Source: Streptomyces sp. DH12 (GTDB lineage: Bacteria > Actinomycetota > Actinomycetes > Streptomycetales > Streptomycetaceae). Taken from it: a stretch of DNA of 64,000 bases. The translations under genes and the position numbers were made by a program. Numbering within the stretch: position 1 is the first letter of the stretch; every line of letters begins with the position of its first letter. Shown one piece after another: positions 1-6,275 of this stretch. The stretch is taken from positions 215,673 through 279,672 of the forward strand of contig NZ_JAHWGT010000004.1 of NCBI RefSeq assembly GCF_020873895.1. Direction: 5' to 3'. The notes beneath the pieces are model-generated. The model was not told where the DNA came from. It was given only the letters and a program-made list of their open reading frames with translations, and made no database searches.

Positions 1-566
1 ACGGCGTGTTCCACGTCGGCCCCGGCACGTACGGCCTGATGAACACCCTGATGGCGGTCGGCTCCCTCGCCGGCGCGCTCCTCTCCGCCCGGCGCGGCAC
101 GTCCCGGCTGCGCATGCTGGTCGGGGCCGCCGTGGTCTTCGGCGTCCTGGAGGTGACGGCCGCGGTGACGCCCAGCTTCTGGATGTTCATGCTGCTGCTC
201 GTCCCCATCGGGATGTTCGGCCTGACGGTGAACGTCACGGCGAACTCGTTCGTCCAGCTCGCCACCGACCCGGCCATGCGGGGCCGCGTGATGAGCCTGT
301 ACATGATGGTGTTCGCCGGCGGCACCCCGCTGGGCGCGCCCCTCGTGGGCTGGGTCACCGACACCTACGGCGCCCGCGTCGGCTTCGCGACGGGCGGCGT
401 CGTCTCGCTGGCAGCGGCCGCACTGATCGGGTTCGCGCTCTCCCGCGCGGCCGGGCTGCGAGTCCGCGTCGAGCTGCGGCGCGGCCGCCTGGTGCGCCAC
501 CCGCACGTCCACGTCGTGCCCCGCGAAGGGCGTGAACGAGCCGGTCACCTCGCCGCCACCGCGTGA
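1..566 (+). CDS. MFS transporter, C-terminal part (5' end outside window)
   Basis: This is the last roughly 188 residues of a membrane transporter whose start lies before base 1. The frame is open from the first base. The visible part has alternating hydrophobic helices, including MLLLVPIGMFGLTVNV and a late GGVVSLAAAALIGFALS segment, and the loop DPAMRGRVMSLYMM. That loop, followed by a GGTPLGAPLVGW helix, is typical of the second half of major facilitator exporters of the enterobactin-exporter/MFS_3 type. A basic, His-containing cytoplasmic tail follows the last helix. The substrate cannot be read from this fragment. Confidence 0.85.
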   Translation, partial: GVFHVGPGTYGLMNTLMAVGSLAGALLSARRGTSRLRMLVGAAVVFGVLEVTAAVTPSFWMFMLLLVPIGMFGLTVNVTANSFVQLATDPAMRGRVMSLYMMVFAGGTPLGAPLVGWVTDTYGARVGFATGGVVSLAAAALIGFALSRAAGLRVRVELRRGRLVRHPHVHVVPREGRERAGHLAATA

Positions 567-578
567 CAGACTCGCCCC

Positions 579-1148
579 ATGAGGCTTTTCGCTGCCGTGC
601 TGCCGCCCCCCGCGGCGGTCGGTGAACTGGCCGCGCTCGTCGACCGGTTGCGGACCCTGCCGGACGCCGGCGGACTGCGCTGGACGGACCGGGCCGGCTG
701 GCACTACACGCTCGCGTTCATGGGCGAGGTGGAGGAGGCCCGGCTCCCCGAGCTGACCGAGCGCCTCGCCCGCGCCGCGCACCGCACCCCGTCCTTCCCG
801 CTGCGGGTGCACGGCGGCGGGCGGTTCGCCCGCCGCGCCCTGTGGGCGGGCGCCGCGGGCGGCCTGGACGACCTGCGGCTCCTCGCCGAGCGCGCGGACG
901 CGGCGGCGCGGCGGGCCGGGGTGGCGATGGAGGAGCACCGCCGCTACCAGGCCCACCTCACCCTGGCCCGCAGCCGCGAGGACACCGACCTGCGGCCCTT
1001 CGTGGCGGAGCTCGAACACTTCAAGGGCTCGCGTTGGGAGGTCACCGAGCTCGCCCTCGTCCGCAGCGACCTCCCCGTCTCCGGGGTGCCCGGCGAGGGG
1101 CCCCGGTACGAGACGGTCGGGGCGTGGCCGCTGGGCGGCACCCGCTGA
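579..1148 (+). CDS. thpR: RNA 2',3'-cyclic phosphodiesterase (2H/LigT family)
   Basis: This 189-residue protein belongs to the 2H phosphoesterase superfamily (ThpR/LigT), which hydrolyses 2',3'-cyclic phosphodiester ends of RNA. The opening MRLFAAVLPPPA is characteristic. Two HxT/S-type motifs are visible: HYTLAFMG near residue 46 and HLTLARSR near residue 125, supplying the paired catalytic histidines. The length matches the family. It starts 12 bases after the upstream transporter stop, with a weak CAGACT box 6 bases before the ATG, so it may be leaderless or cotranscribed. The RNA substrate in vivo is not known. Confidence 0.9.
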   Translation: MRLFAAVLPPPAAVGELAALVDRLRTLPDAGGLRWTDRAGWHYTLAFMGEVEEARLPELTERLARAAHRTPSFPLRVHGGGRFARRALWAGAAGGLDDLRLLAERADAAARRAGVAMEEHRRYQAHLTLARSREDTDLRPFVAELEHFKGSRWEVTELALVRSDLPVSGVPGEGPRYETVGAWPLGGTR

Positions 1149-1168
1149 GCGCCGGTTAACCTCGAGGG

Positions 1169-1258
1169 GTGGAACCGAAGACCCGAAACCGGATCATGGC
1201 CGTCGTGCTCGTCCTGATGTTCGCGATCATCGCGGTGGCGTCGCTCGGCGGCCAGTAG
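1169..1258 (+). CDS. 29-residue single-helix membrane peptide
   Basis: A GTG-initiated frame encodes a short basic N-terminus (MEPKTRNR), one hydrophobic helix (roughly residues 10-25, IMAVVLVLMFAIIAVA) and a short SLGGQ tail. A TAACCT box ends 6 bases before the GTG, the same leaderless spacing seen at other genes here, which supports expression. Streptomyces genomes encode several conserved one-helix peptides next to transporter or enzyme genes; I cannot assign this one to a named family. It lies 20 bases after thpR and 144 bases before the aldo/keto reductase gene. Function unknown. Confidence 0.55.
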   Translation: MEPKTRNRIMAVVLVLMFAIIAVASLGGQ

Positions 1259-1402
1259 CCCCGGCGGCCCCCGGCCGACCCGCCCGGCCCCGCCCCTCGC
1301 CCCGCCGTGCCCCGTCCCGCCCCGCGCCCGCCGCCGGGCCGGACGGGGGCCTCGCCGACCGGTCTTGCCTGGAGCGGACTCCAGGCAGTTGGCTTGTGCC
1401 CC

Positions 1403-2392
1403 ATGAAGTACACGCAGCTCGGACGCACCGGACTCAAGGTCAGCCGACTCGTCCTCGGCACGATGAACTTCGGACCGCAGACGGACGAACCCACCAGCCA
1501 CGCCATCCTGGACGCCGCGCTCGACGCGGGCCTGAACTTCGTGGACACCGCCAACGTCTACGGATGGGGCGAGAACAAGGGCCGCACCGAGGAGATCCTC
1601 GGCTCGTGGTTCGCCCAGGGCGGCGGCCGGCGCGAGAAGACGGTCCTCGCCACCAAGGTCTACGGATCCATGTCCCCCGACGGCGAGACGTGGCCCAACC
1701 ACGACCGGCTGTCGGCCGTGAACATCCGGCGAGCCGTCGACGCCAGCCTCAAGCGGCTCCGCACCGACCACATCGACCTGTACCAGTTCCACCACGTCGA
1801 CCGCCGCACCCCCTTCGAGGAGATCTGGCAGGCCGTCGACGTCCTCGTCCAGCAGGGCAAGATCCTCTACGCGGGCTCCTCCAACTTCCCCGGCTACAAG
1901 ATCGCCCAGGCGAACGAGACCGCCGCCCGCCGCGGCATGCTCGGCCTGGTCAGCGAGCAGTGCCTGTACAACCTCGCCGAGCGGCGCGCCGAGATGGAGG
2001 TCGTCCCGGCCGCGCGGGAGTACGGACTCGGCGTCATCCCGTGGTCGCCGCTGCACGGCGGCCTGCTGGGCGGGGTGCTCCGCAAGGAGGTCGAGGGCGG
2101 CCGGCGCGCCTCGGGCCGGTCCGCCGACGCCCTGGCCGTCTCCTCCGTACGCGCCCAGGTCCAGGCGTACGAGGACCTGCTGGACAAGCACGGCCTGGCC
2201 CCCGGGGAGGTGGCCCTCGCCTGGCTGCTGACCCGGCCCGGCGTCACCGGCCCGATCGTCGGCCCGCGCACACCGGAGCAGCTGGACAGCGCGCTGCGCG
2301 CCCTGGAGCTGGAGCTCGACGAAGAGGTGCTCACCGGGCTGGACGAGATCTTCCCCGGCCCCGGGCCCTCCCCGGAGGCGTTCGCCTGGTGA
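1403..2392 (+). CDS. aldo/keto reductase
   Basis: A 329-residue (beta/alpha)8 NADPH-dependent oxidoreductase of the aldo/keto reductase superfamily, of the group containing the potassium-channel beta subunit and YhdN/Tas-like enzymes. The start MKYTQLGRTGLKVS is the usual N-terminus, so the ATG at 1403 was preferred to upstream in-frame codons. Catalytic Asp-Tyr appear in NFVDTANVYGWGEN, the Lys in VLATKV and the His in DLYQFHHVDR. The C-terminal IVGPRTPEQL contributes to the nucleotide site. Family members reduce aldehydes and ketones; the substrate is not predictable. It stands alone between a small peptide gene and a convergent gene. Confidence 0.92.
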   Translation: MKYTQLGRTGLKVSRLVLGTMNFGPQTDEPTSHAILDAALDAGLNFVDTANVYGWGENKGRTEEILGSWFAQGGGRREKTVLATKVYGSMSPDGETWPNHDRLSAVNIRRAVDASLKRLRTDHIDLYQFHHVDRRTPFEEIWQAVDVLVQQGKILYAGSSNFPGYKIAQANETAARRGMLGLVSEQCLYNLAERRAEMEVVPAAREYGLGVIPWSPLHGGLLGGVLRKEVEGGRRASGRSADALAVSSVRAQVQAYEDLLDKHGLAPGEVALAWLLTRPGVTGPIVGPRTPEQLDSALRALELELDEEVLTGLDEIFPGPGPSPEAFAW

Positions 2393-2512
2393 CGGCGCGG
2401 ACCCGGCCCCGGACGCCCGGTGTTGAGGACGAGGACGCGGGTCGGGCTGGTCAGGGTGGCGGTGCATTCTGTCGTCACGGGTGGGGCGGGGCCGGGGGCA
2501 GGCGGGGGCCGG

Positions 2513-2806
2513 TCAGCCGGACAGGTCGCCCAGGCCCCGCTGGAGGTCCTCGATGTTCATGCAGGGGCGGATCTCGATCTCCGCGCCCAGCTCCTGGAAG
2601 AGCGGCTCGCTGATCACCGGGAGCTGGGCGGAGTCCTGCATGTCGAAGACCATGTAGCAGCTGCGCCGTCCCGCGTGGGACGTGAAGTACACCGCCTCCG
2701 GCCGCAGCCGGTCCGTCATCCGGCGGACCACGTCGCCGACGCGTCCCTCGCGGACGGCTTCATTGCCCATCGACGTGTCCATCGTGGCGTGCAGCAGCAT
2801 GCGCAT
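2513..2806 (-). CDS. small conserved hypothetical protein (probable dimeric alpha/beta-barrel fold)
   Basis: A 97-residue soluble protein starting at an ATG with a GAGGAG ribosome-binding site 8 bases upstream. It shows an alternating strand-helix pattern: MRMLLHATMD, a helix with VGDVVRRMTDRL, a strand AVYFTSHAGRRSCYMVFDM, and a C-terminal strand AEIEIRPCMNIEDL. This is compatible with a ferredoxin-like stress-responsive barrel, similar in outline to DUF3303 proteins. I do not recognise a specific family and no catalytic motif is evident. It is transcribed toward the aldo/keto reductase gene and away from the surface-protein gene at 3012. Confidence 0.6.
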   Translation of the reverse strand: MRMLLHATMDTSMGNEAVREGRVGDVVRRMTDRLRPEAVYFTSHAGRRSCYMVFDMQDSAQLPVISEPLFQELGAEIEIRPCMNIEDLQRGLGDLSG

Positions 2807-3011
2807 GGTGCGGTCTCCTCAGGATCGGCGGTCGGTGCCTCACCCGCCAGCGTCGGCGCACCCCCGCACGGCCACCAGCGGGCTTCGGCCATCGCGGTGC
2901 TTTCGCGCACGGCCGGCCCAGTCCGGGTGTCGCCGCGCCCCCGCCCCGGCGGACGCTGACCGGGGCGCGCCCCAGCGGTGGCGGCGGCAGTCCGGCGGAA
3001 GGAGGGCCCGT

Positions 3012-4730
3012 ATGACGGTCAGGCGGACGCTCCTCGTCGGTTCGCTGCCCCTGGTCCTGGTCGCACTGCTCCTGTCGGCGCACACCGCCCCCCGGGCCGC
3101 CGCCGACGGAGCCGGCGGCACGGGGGCGCTGCGGCTCTCCGTCACCGTCAACGGCCGGCCGGGCCGCGGCGCCGAGCACCCCGGCATCCGCGTCGGCCAC
3201 CCCGTCGTCAAGCGGTACACCCTCACCAACCGCTCCGGCGCCGACCTGCACCGCGTCACCGTCACCGACCCGGCGGCGCCCGGCGCCGCCCTGCGCTGCC
3301 CGGGCGGCCCCGGCTTCTGGATGCGCGGCATGACCAGCGTCGTGTGCACCTCGCGGGTCCCCGCCGCGCCCGGCCGGCACACCGCGAACGTCACGGCCCG
3401 CGCCGTGGTCCCCTCCATCGGGCTGCGTCCCACCGCCACCGCCACCGCCGGGTACACCGGGGTGGCCGGGGGCCTGGCCGTCGCCGGGGCGGTGCGCGCG
3501 GTGGTCGGCGACAGCGCGGTCATCCAGTACGCCGTCGCCAACCCCGGCAACCGGCCCGTGTACGGGCTGCGGCTCACCGACCCCGTCATGCCGCCGGGGG
3601 CGCGCCTCGACTGCGCGGGCCGCCCGGCACCCCCGACGGTGCTCCCCGCCGGGGGCCGCGCCTCCTGCCTCGTCCACCTGACGGGCCTGCGCCCCGGCAC
3701 CTACCACACGGCCGTCGAGGCGCGGGCCGGCGACCGGCTGTCGACGCTCGGTCCGCGCGGCGGGCTGGTGGGGCCGCCGCCACTGCTGGCCCGCGCGCCG
3801 CTGTCACCGTTCACCATTCCGCCGCCGCCCCCGCCGCCCCCGCCCCGCCCCGCCCCGGTGCCGCCGGCTCCGGGAGCACCGGGAGCACCGGGAGTCCCGG
3901 GAGTACCGGGTGCCCCCGGATCGCCGGCAGTGCCGGGTGTTCCCGGAGCGCCCGAGGCTCCTGGAGCACCCGGAGCGCCGGCCGTCCCCGGAGCGCCCCC
4001 GCCAGGAATTCCGGGTGCCCCCGCAGCGCCGGGCCGTGCGGTACCGGGCACTGCTCCCGGCGCGGTGCCAGGCGCGGCGGCCCCCGGGACGGCGGCAGCG
4101 GCAGCGGCGGCAGCGGCGGCGGCGGCAGCCGCTGCGGCCGGCGCGGTGCCGGGCGCGGCCGCCGGTGCGGCCGGTGCTGGTGCGGCGGCGGGTGCCGGCG
4201 CGGCAGCCGGTGCCGGTGCGGCGGCGGGCGCCGGCGCGGCAGCCGGTGCCGGTGCAGCAGCCGGTGCCGGTGCGGCGGCGGGTGCCGGTGCCGGTGCCGG
4301 TGCGGCGGCAGGTGCCGGTGCCGGTGCGGCGGCGGGCGCCGGCGCGGCAGCCGGTGCCGGTGCCGGTGCGGCAGCGGGTGCTGGAGCGGGCGCCGGGGCA
4401 GGTGCCGGAGCGGGTGCGGGCGCCGGAGCGGGAGCGGGTGCGGGTGCGGGCGCGGGCGCCGGTGCCGGCGCGGGCGTCGCCCCCGGCACCGCGCCGGGCA
4501 CCGCGCCCGGTACCGCGCCCGGGGTCACCGGCCGTGACCCCGCCGCGCCCCGTACCCCCGCCCGCCCGCAGCGCCCCTCCGCGCAGCCGCCGGACCTCGG
4601 GCACCTGCTGTCCGCGCGGGCCCGGTCCGCCTCCGGCGACGGAGACTCCGGGCTCCCCCCGGCCCTCTACCTCCTGCTCCTGCTCCTGCCCGCGGCCGTC
4701 GTGGTCGTCTTCGCGGCCCGCCGCCTCTGA
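3012..4730 (+). CDS. cell-surface protein with DUF11-like domains and Gly-Ala/collagen-like repeats
   Basis: A 572-residue exported protein. The ATG has a strong GAAGGAGG ribosome-binding site. Residues 1-38 form a signal peptide (LLVGSLPLVLVALLLSAHT). Residues about 45-270 contain two beta-rich modules (YTLTNRSGADLHRVTVTDP and IQYAVANPGNRPVYGLRLTDP) resembling DUF11/CARDB adhesin-type repeats, with paired cysteines. A polyproline stretch leads to a collagen-like GAPGVPGVPG tract (about 280-350), then a long Gly-Ala tract (about 355-495) built from GAGAAA units. The C-terminus has one membrane helix followed by AARRL, as in a wall-proximal anchored protein. The adjacent DUF4239 gene starts 16 bases downstream, suggesting an operon. 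Function is unknown; a role at the cell envelope is inferred. Confidence 0.8.
   Translation: MTVRRTLLVGSLPLVLVALLLSAHTAPRAAADGAGGTGALRLSVTVNGRPGRGAEHPGIRVGHPVVKRYTLTNRSGADLHRVTVTDPAAPGAALRCPGGPGFWMRGMTSVVCTSRVPAAPGRHTANVTARAVVPSIGLRPTATATAGYTGVAGGLAVAGAVRAVVGDSAVIQYAVANPGNRPVYGLRLTDPVMPPGARLDCAGRPAPPTVLPAGGRASCLVHLTGLRPGTYHTAVEARAGDRLSTLGPRGGLVGPPPLLARAPLSPFTIPPPPPPPPPRPAPVPPAPGAPGAPGVPGVPGAPGSPAVPGVPGAPEAPGAPGAPAVPGAPPPGIPGAPAAPGRAVPGTAPGAVPGAAAPGTAAAAAAAAAAAAAAAAGAVPGAAAGAAGAGAAAGAGAAAGAGAAAGAGAAAGAGAAAGAGAAAGAGAGAGAAAGAGAGAAAGAGAAAGAGAGAAAGAGAGAGAGAGAGAGAGAGAGAGAGAGAGAGAGVAPGTAPGTAPGTAPGVTGRDPAAPRTPARPQRPSAQPPDLGHLLSARARSASGDGDSGLPPALYLLLLLLPAAVVVVFAARRL
3863..4480 (+). repeat. coding low-complexity repeat (GAPG then GA tracts)
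   Basis: Within the surface-protein gene a tract of imperfect short repeats encodes first Gly-Ala/Val-Pro triplets and then alternating Gly-Ala runs, with poly-Ala near 4091-4140. Codons vary (ggtgccggtgcggcggcg units), so the protein repeat is more regular than the DNA, which suggests selection on the peptide. Such tracts are also prone to slippage and misassembly. Confidence 0.9.
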
Positions 4731-4746
4731 CCGAAGGGCGCCCTGG

Positions 4747-5526
4747 ATGAACCCCGTCATCGAAGCCCTCCTCCTCGGGCTTTTCGGCGCCCTGCTCGCC
4801 GCCGGCGTGGTGATCGCCTGGCACCGCTACAGGCCCGGCGCCCGGGACGGCGAGGGCGAGGAGGAGAGCGGCGAGACCGCCGCCGAGTACATGTCGATGA
4901 TGATCGCGCTCCTCTACGCGATGCTGCTCGGCCTGGCCCTCGTCTCCGTCTGGGACCTGCGCGCCGAGGCCGGCAGCAGCACCGCCGAGGAGGCGGGCGC
5001 CCTCCACCAGGTCACCGTCCTCGCCGAGGGGCTGCCGCCCGAGCAGCGCCGGCGCGTCGAGGGCCTCACCCAGCAGTACGCCGAGCACGTCGTACGCGTG
5101 GAGTGGCCGCTGATGAACCGGCACGAGGACCTCGGCGACACCGGCTGGGACCTGCTGCGCCGGCTGCACGCCGACGCCGCCGCCCCGGCGGACGCCACCG
5201 CGGCCCAGCAGGTCAACGCGGTGGAGGTGCTCGCCCAGCTCGGCACCGTCGACGAGGCCCGCCGCACCCGCGAGGCGAGCGCCCAGGACACCCTGTCACC
5301 GGTGCTCTCGGTCGGGCTGATCGTCGGGGCGGTCCTCTCCGTCTGGATCCTGTTCTTCTTCGGCGTCGGACGCAGCCTGAGCCAACTGGTCATGACCATG
5401 GGCATGGTCGCCCTGACCGTCTTCCTCGGCTACCTGATCCACCAGCTGTCGATGCCGTTCGGAGATGTGGCAGGCGTCAGCACCGATCCCTTCACCCGCT
5501 ACTTCCCCGTCCCGGGCGCGGACTGA
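4747..5526 (+). CDS. DUF4239 (bestrophin-like) membrane protein
   Basis: A 259-residue integral membrane protein. Hydrophobic segments lie near residues 5-25, 52-72, 180-202 and 208-228, with an acidic EGEEESGETAAEYMS stretch after the first and a soluble helical region (about 75-175) between the second and third. This layout fits DUF4239, which is sometimes described as bestrophin-like. The gene follows the repetitive surface-protein gene by 16 bases and is probably cotranscribed with it. No transport activity has been assigned to the family with confidence. Its 3' end overlaps the convergent small gene at 5492 by 35 bases. Confidence 0.8.
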   Translation: MNPVIEALLLGLFGALLAAGVVIAWHRYRPGARDGEGEEESGETAAEYMSMMIALLYAMLLGLALVSVWDLRAEAGSSTAEEAGALHQVTVLAEGLPPEQRRRVEGLTQQYAEHVVRVEWPLMNRHEDLGDTGWDLLRRLHADAAAPADATAAQQVNAVEVLAQLGTVDEARRTREASAQDTLSPVLSVGLIVGAVLSVWILFFFGVGRSLSQLVMTMGMVALTVFLGYLIHQLSMPFGDVAGVSTDPFTRYFPVPGAD

Positions 5527-5827
5527 GGGAAGCCGTGCCGATCAGCGCGCTCTCCCGGTTCATGGCCCGCACCCGAGCGCGCAGGACCACGTCCGGCGGT
5601 GCCGGGGCGGCCGTGTCCGGAGGGCAGTCCCACTCGCGTCCGCCCCCCGCCGGGCGGAGTTGGACGTACCCGCCGACGTGCCCCATCACCTGGCCCACCC
5701 GCCCGTCGCGCGTATCGACCGCGTACGACCCGACCCCGCTCGCCCCGACCCCGCTCGCCCCGCGCCCACTGGGCCCGGCCGCCGGCGACGCCCCCAGCGC
5801 CGGCAGCGCCCCGTCCGCCGGACTCAC
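5492..5827 (-). CDS. small Streptomyces protein, DTRxGRVGQVMGH family
   Basis: A GTG start (5827) overlaps the stop of the upstream 67-residue gene in a GTGA arrangement, so translation is probably coupled. The 111-residue product has a variable Gly/Ser/Ala-rich N-terminus and a conserved core from about residue 35: YAVDTRDGRVGQVMGH, then YVQLRPAGGGREWDCPP. From general familiarity, this core recurs in many Streptomyces next to the partner encoded upstream and often near XRE/DUF397 genes; its function is not known to me. The core looks like a small beta-barrel. The N-terminal extension may be dispensable, and the true start could be slightly downstream. Confidence 0.65.
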   Translation of the reverse strand: MSPADGALPALGASPAAGPSGRGASGVGASGVGSYAVDTRDGRVGQVMGHVGGYVQLRPAGGGREWDCPPDTAAPAPPDVVLRARVRAMNRESALIGTASLSPRPGRGSSG

Positions 5828-6027
5828 TTGCGCGCCCCCCGCAGCGCGCCCGCCAGGCGGACCGCCGTGTCGAGGTTGCACCGGCCCAGTTCGATGAGCG
5901 GGTGGGACACCTCGTTCGCCACCGTCACCAGGTCGACCCGCAGCGACGGCAGGACCACCCCCACCTCGCGCAGCTCGTCCCGCAACGTCGCCACCGCCTC
6001 CTCCGCCGCCCGAAGCCGCTCCTTCAT
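5824..6027 (-). CDS. small coiled-coil protein, partner of the DTRxGRVGQVMGH protein
   Basis: The ATG at 6027 has a perfect GGAGGT ribosome-binding site 7 bases upstream, so it was chosen over an in-frame ATG at 6042 that precedes that site. The 67-residue product begins with a charged helix (MKERLRAAEEAVATLRDEL) and continues with GVVLPSLRVDLVTV and PLIELGRCNLDTAVRLAGAL. This ending, with the LGRCNLDTA signature, is common among small Streptomyces proteins paired with the downstream gene. The two-gene unit probably makes interacting proteins; no biochemical role can be given. Confidence 0.75.
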   Translation of the reverse strand: MKERLRAAEEAVATLRDELREVGVVLPSLRVDLVTVANEVSHPLIELGRCNLDTAVRLAGALRGARK

Positions 6028-6220
6028 GCCACGCACCTCCATACGCCGAGTACTCGCATTCCATACACAGCGTGGTCAAAGTCCCGGCACCCTGAACGGA
6101 GTCGGCGCACCGACAACCCCATCTGGCTAACGGCAGTTGCGCCGAGCCCGCCCCGGAAGTCCTCCGCCGCTGCGGTCACGCAGAGTTCTGCCCGCGCGGG
6201 GGAACGCGCCCGGAACGCGC

Positions 6221-6255
6221 GGCAGGCCGGTACGGGAACCCCGTACCGGCCTGCC
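6221..6255 (-). terminator. hairpin terminator after the protease-like gene
   Basis: A perfect 15-bp stem with a 5-base loop lies 20 bases beyond the stop codon of the 6276-8423 gene. No U-run follows, as is usual in high-GC actinobacteria. Confidence 0.75.
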
Positions 6256-6275
6256 GGCCCCGCCTGTGCGGTGGA

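Noticed and set aside
944-2467. A 507-residue minus-strand frame opposite thpR and the aldo/keto reductase
   Set aside because: Low-complexity product and no ribosome site; both opposite-strand genes have catalytic motifs.
3863-4480. The Gly-Ala tract as a possible CRISPR or mobile repeat
   Set aside because: No regular spacer-repeat alternation, no cas genes, and the repeats keep the reading frame of a signal-peptide-bearing protein.
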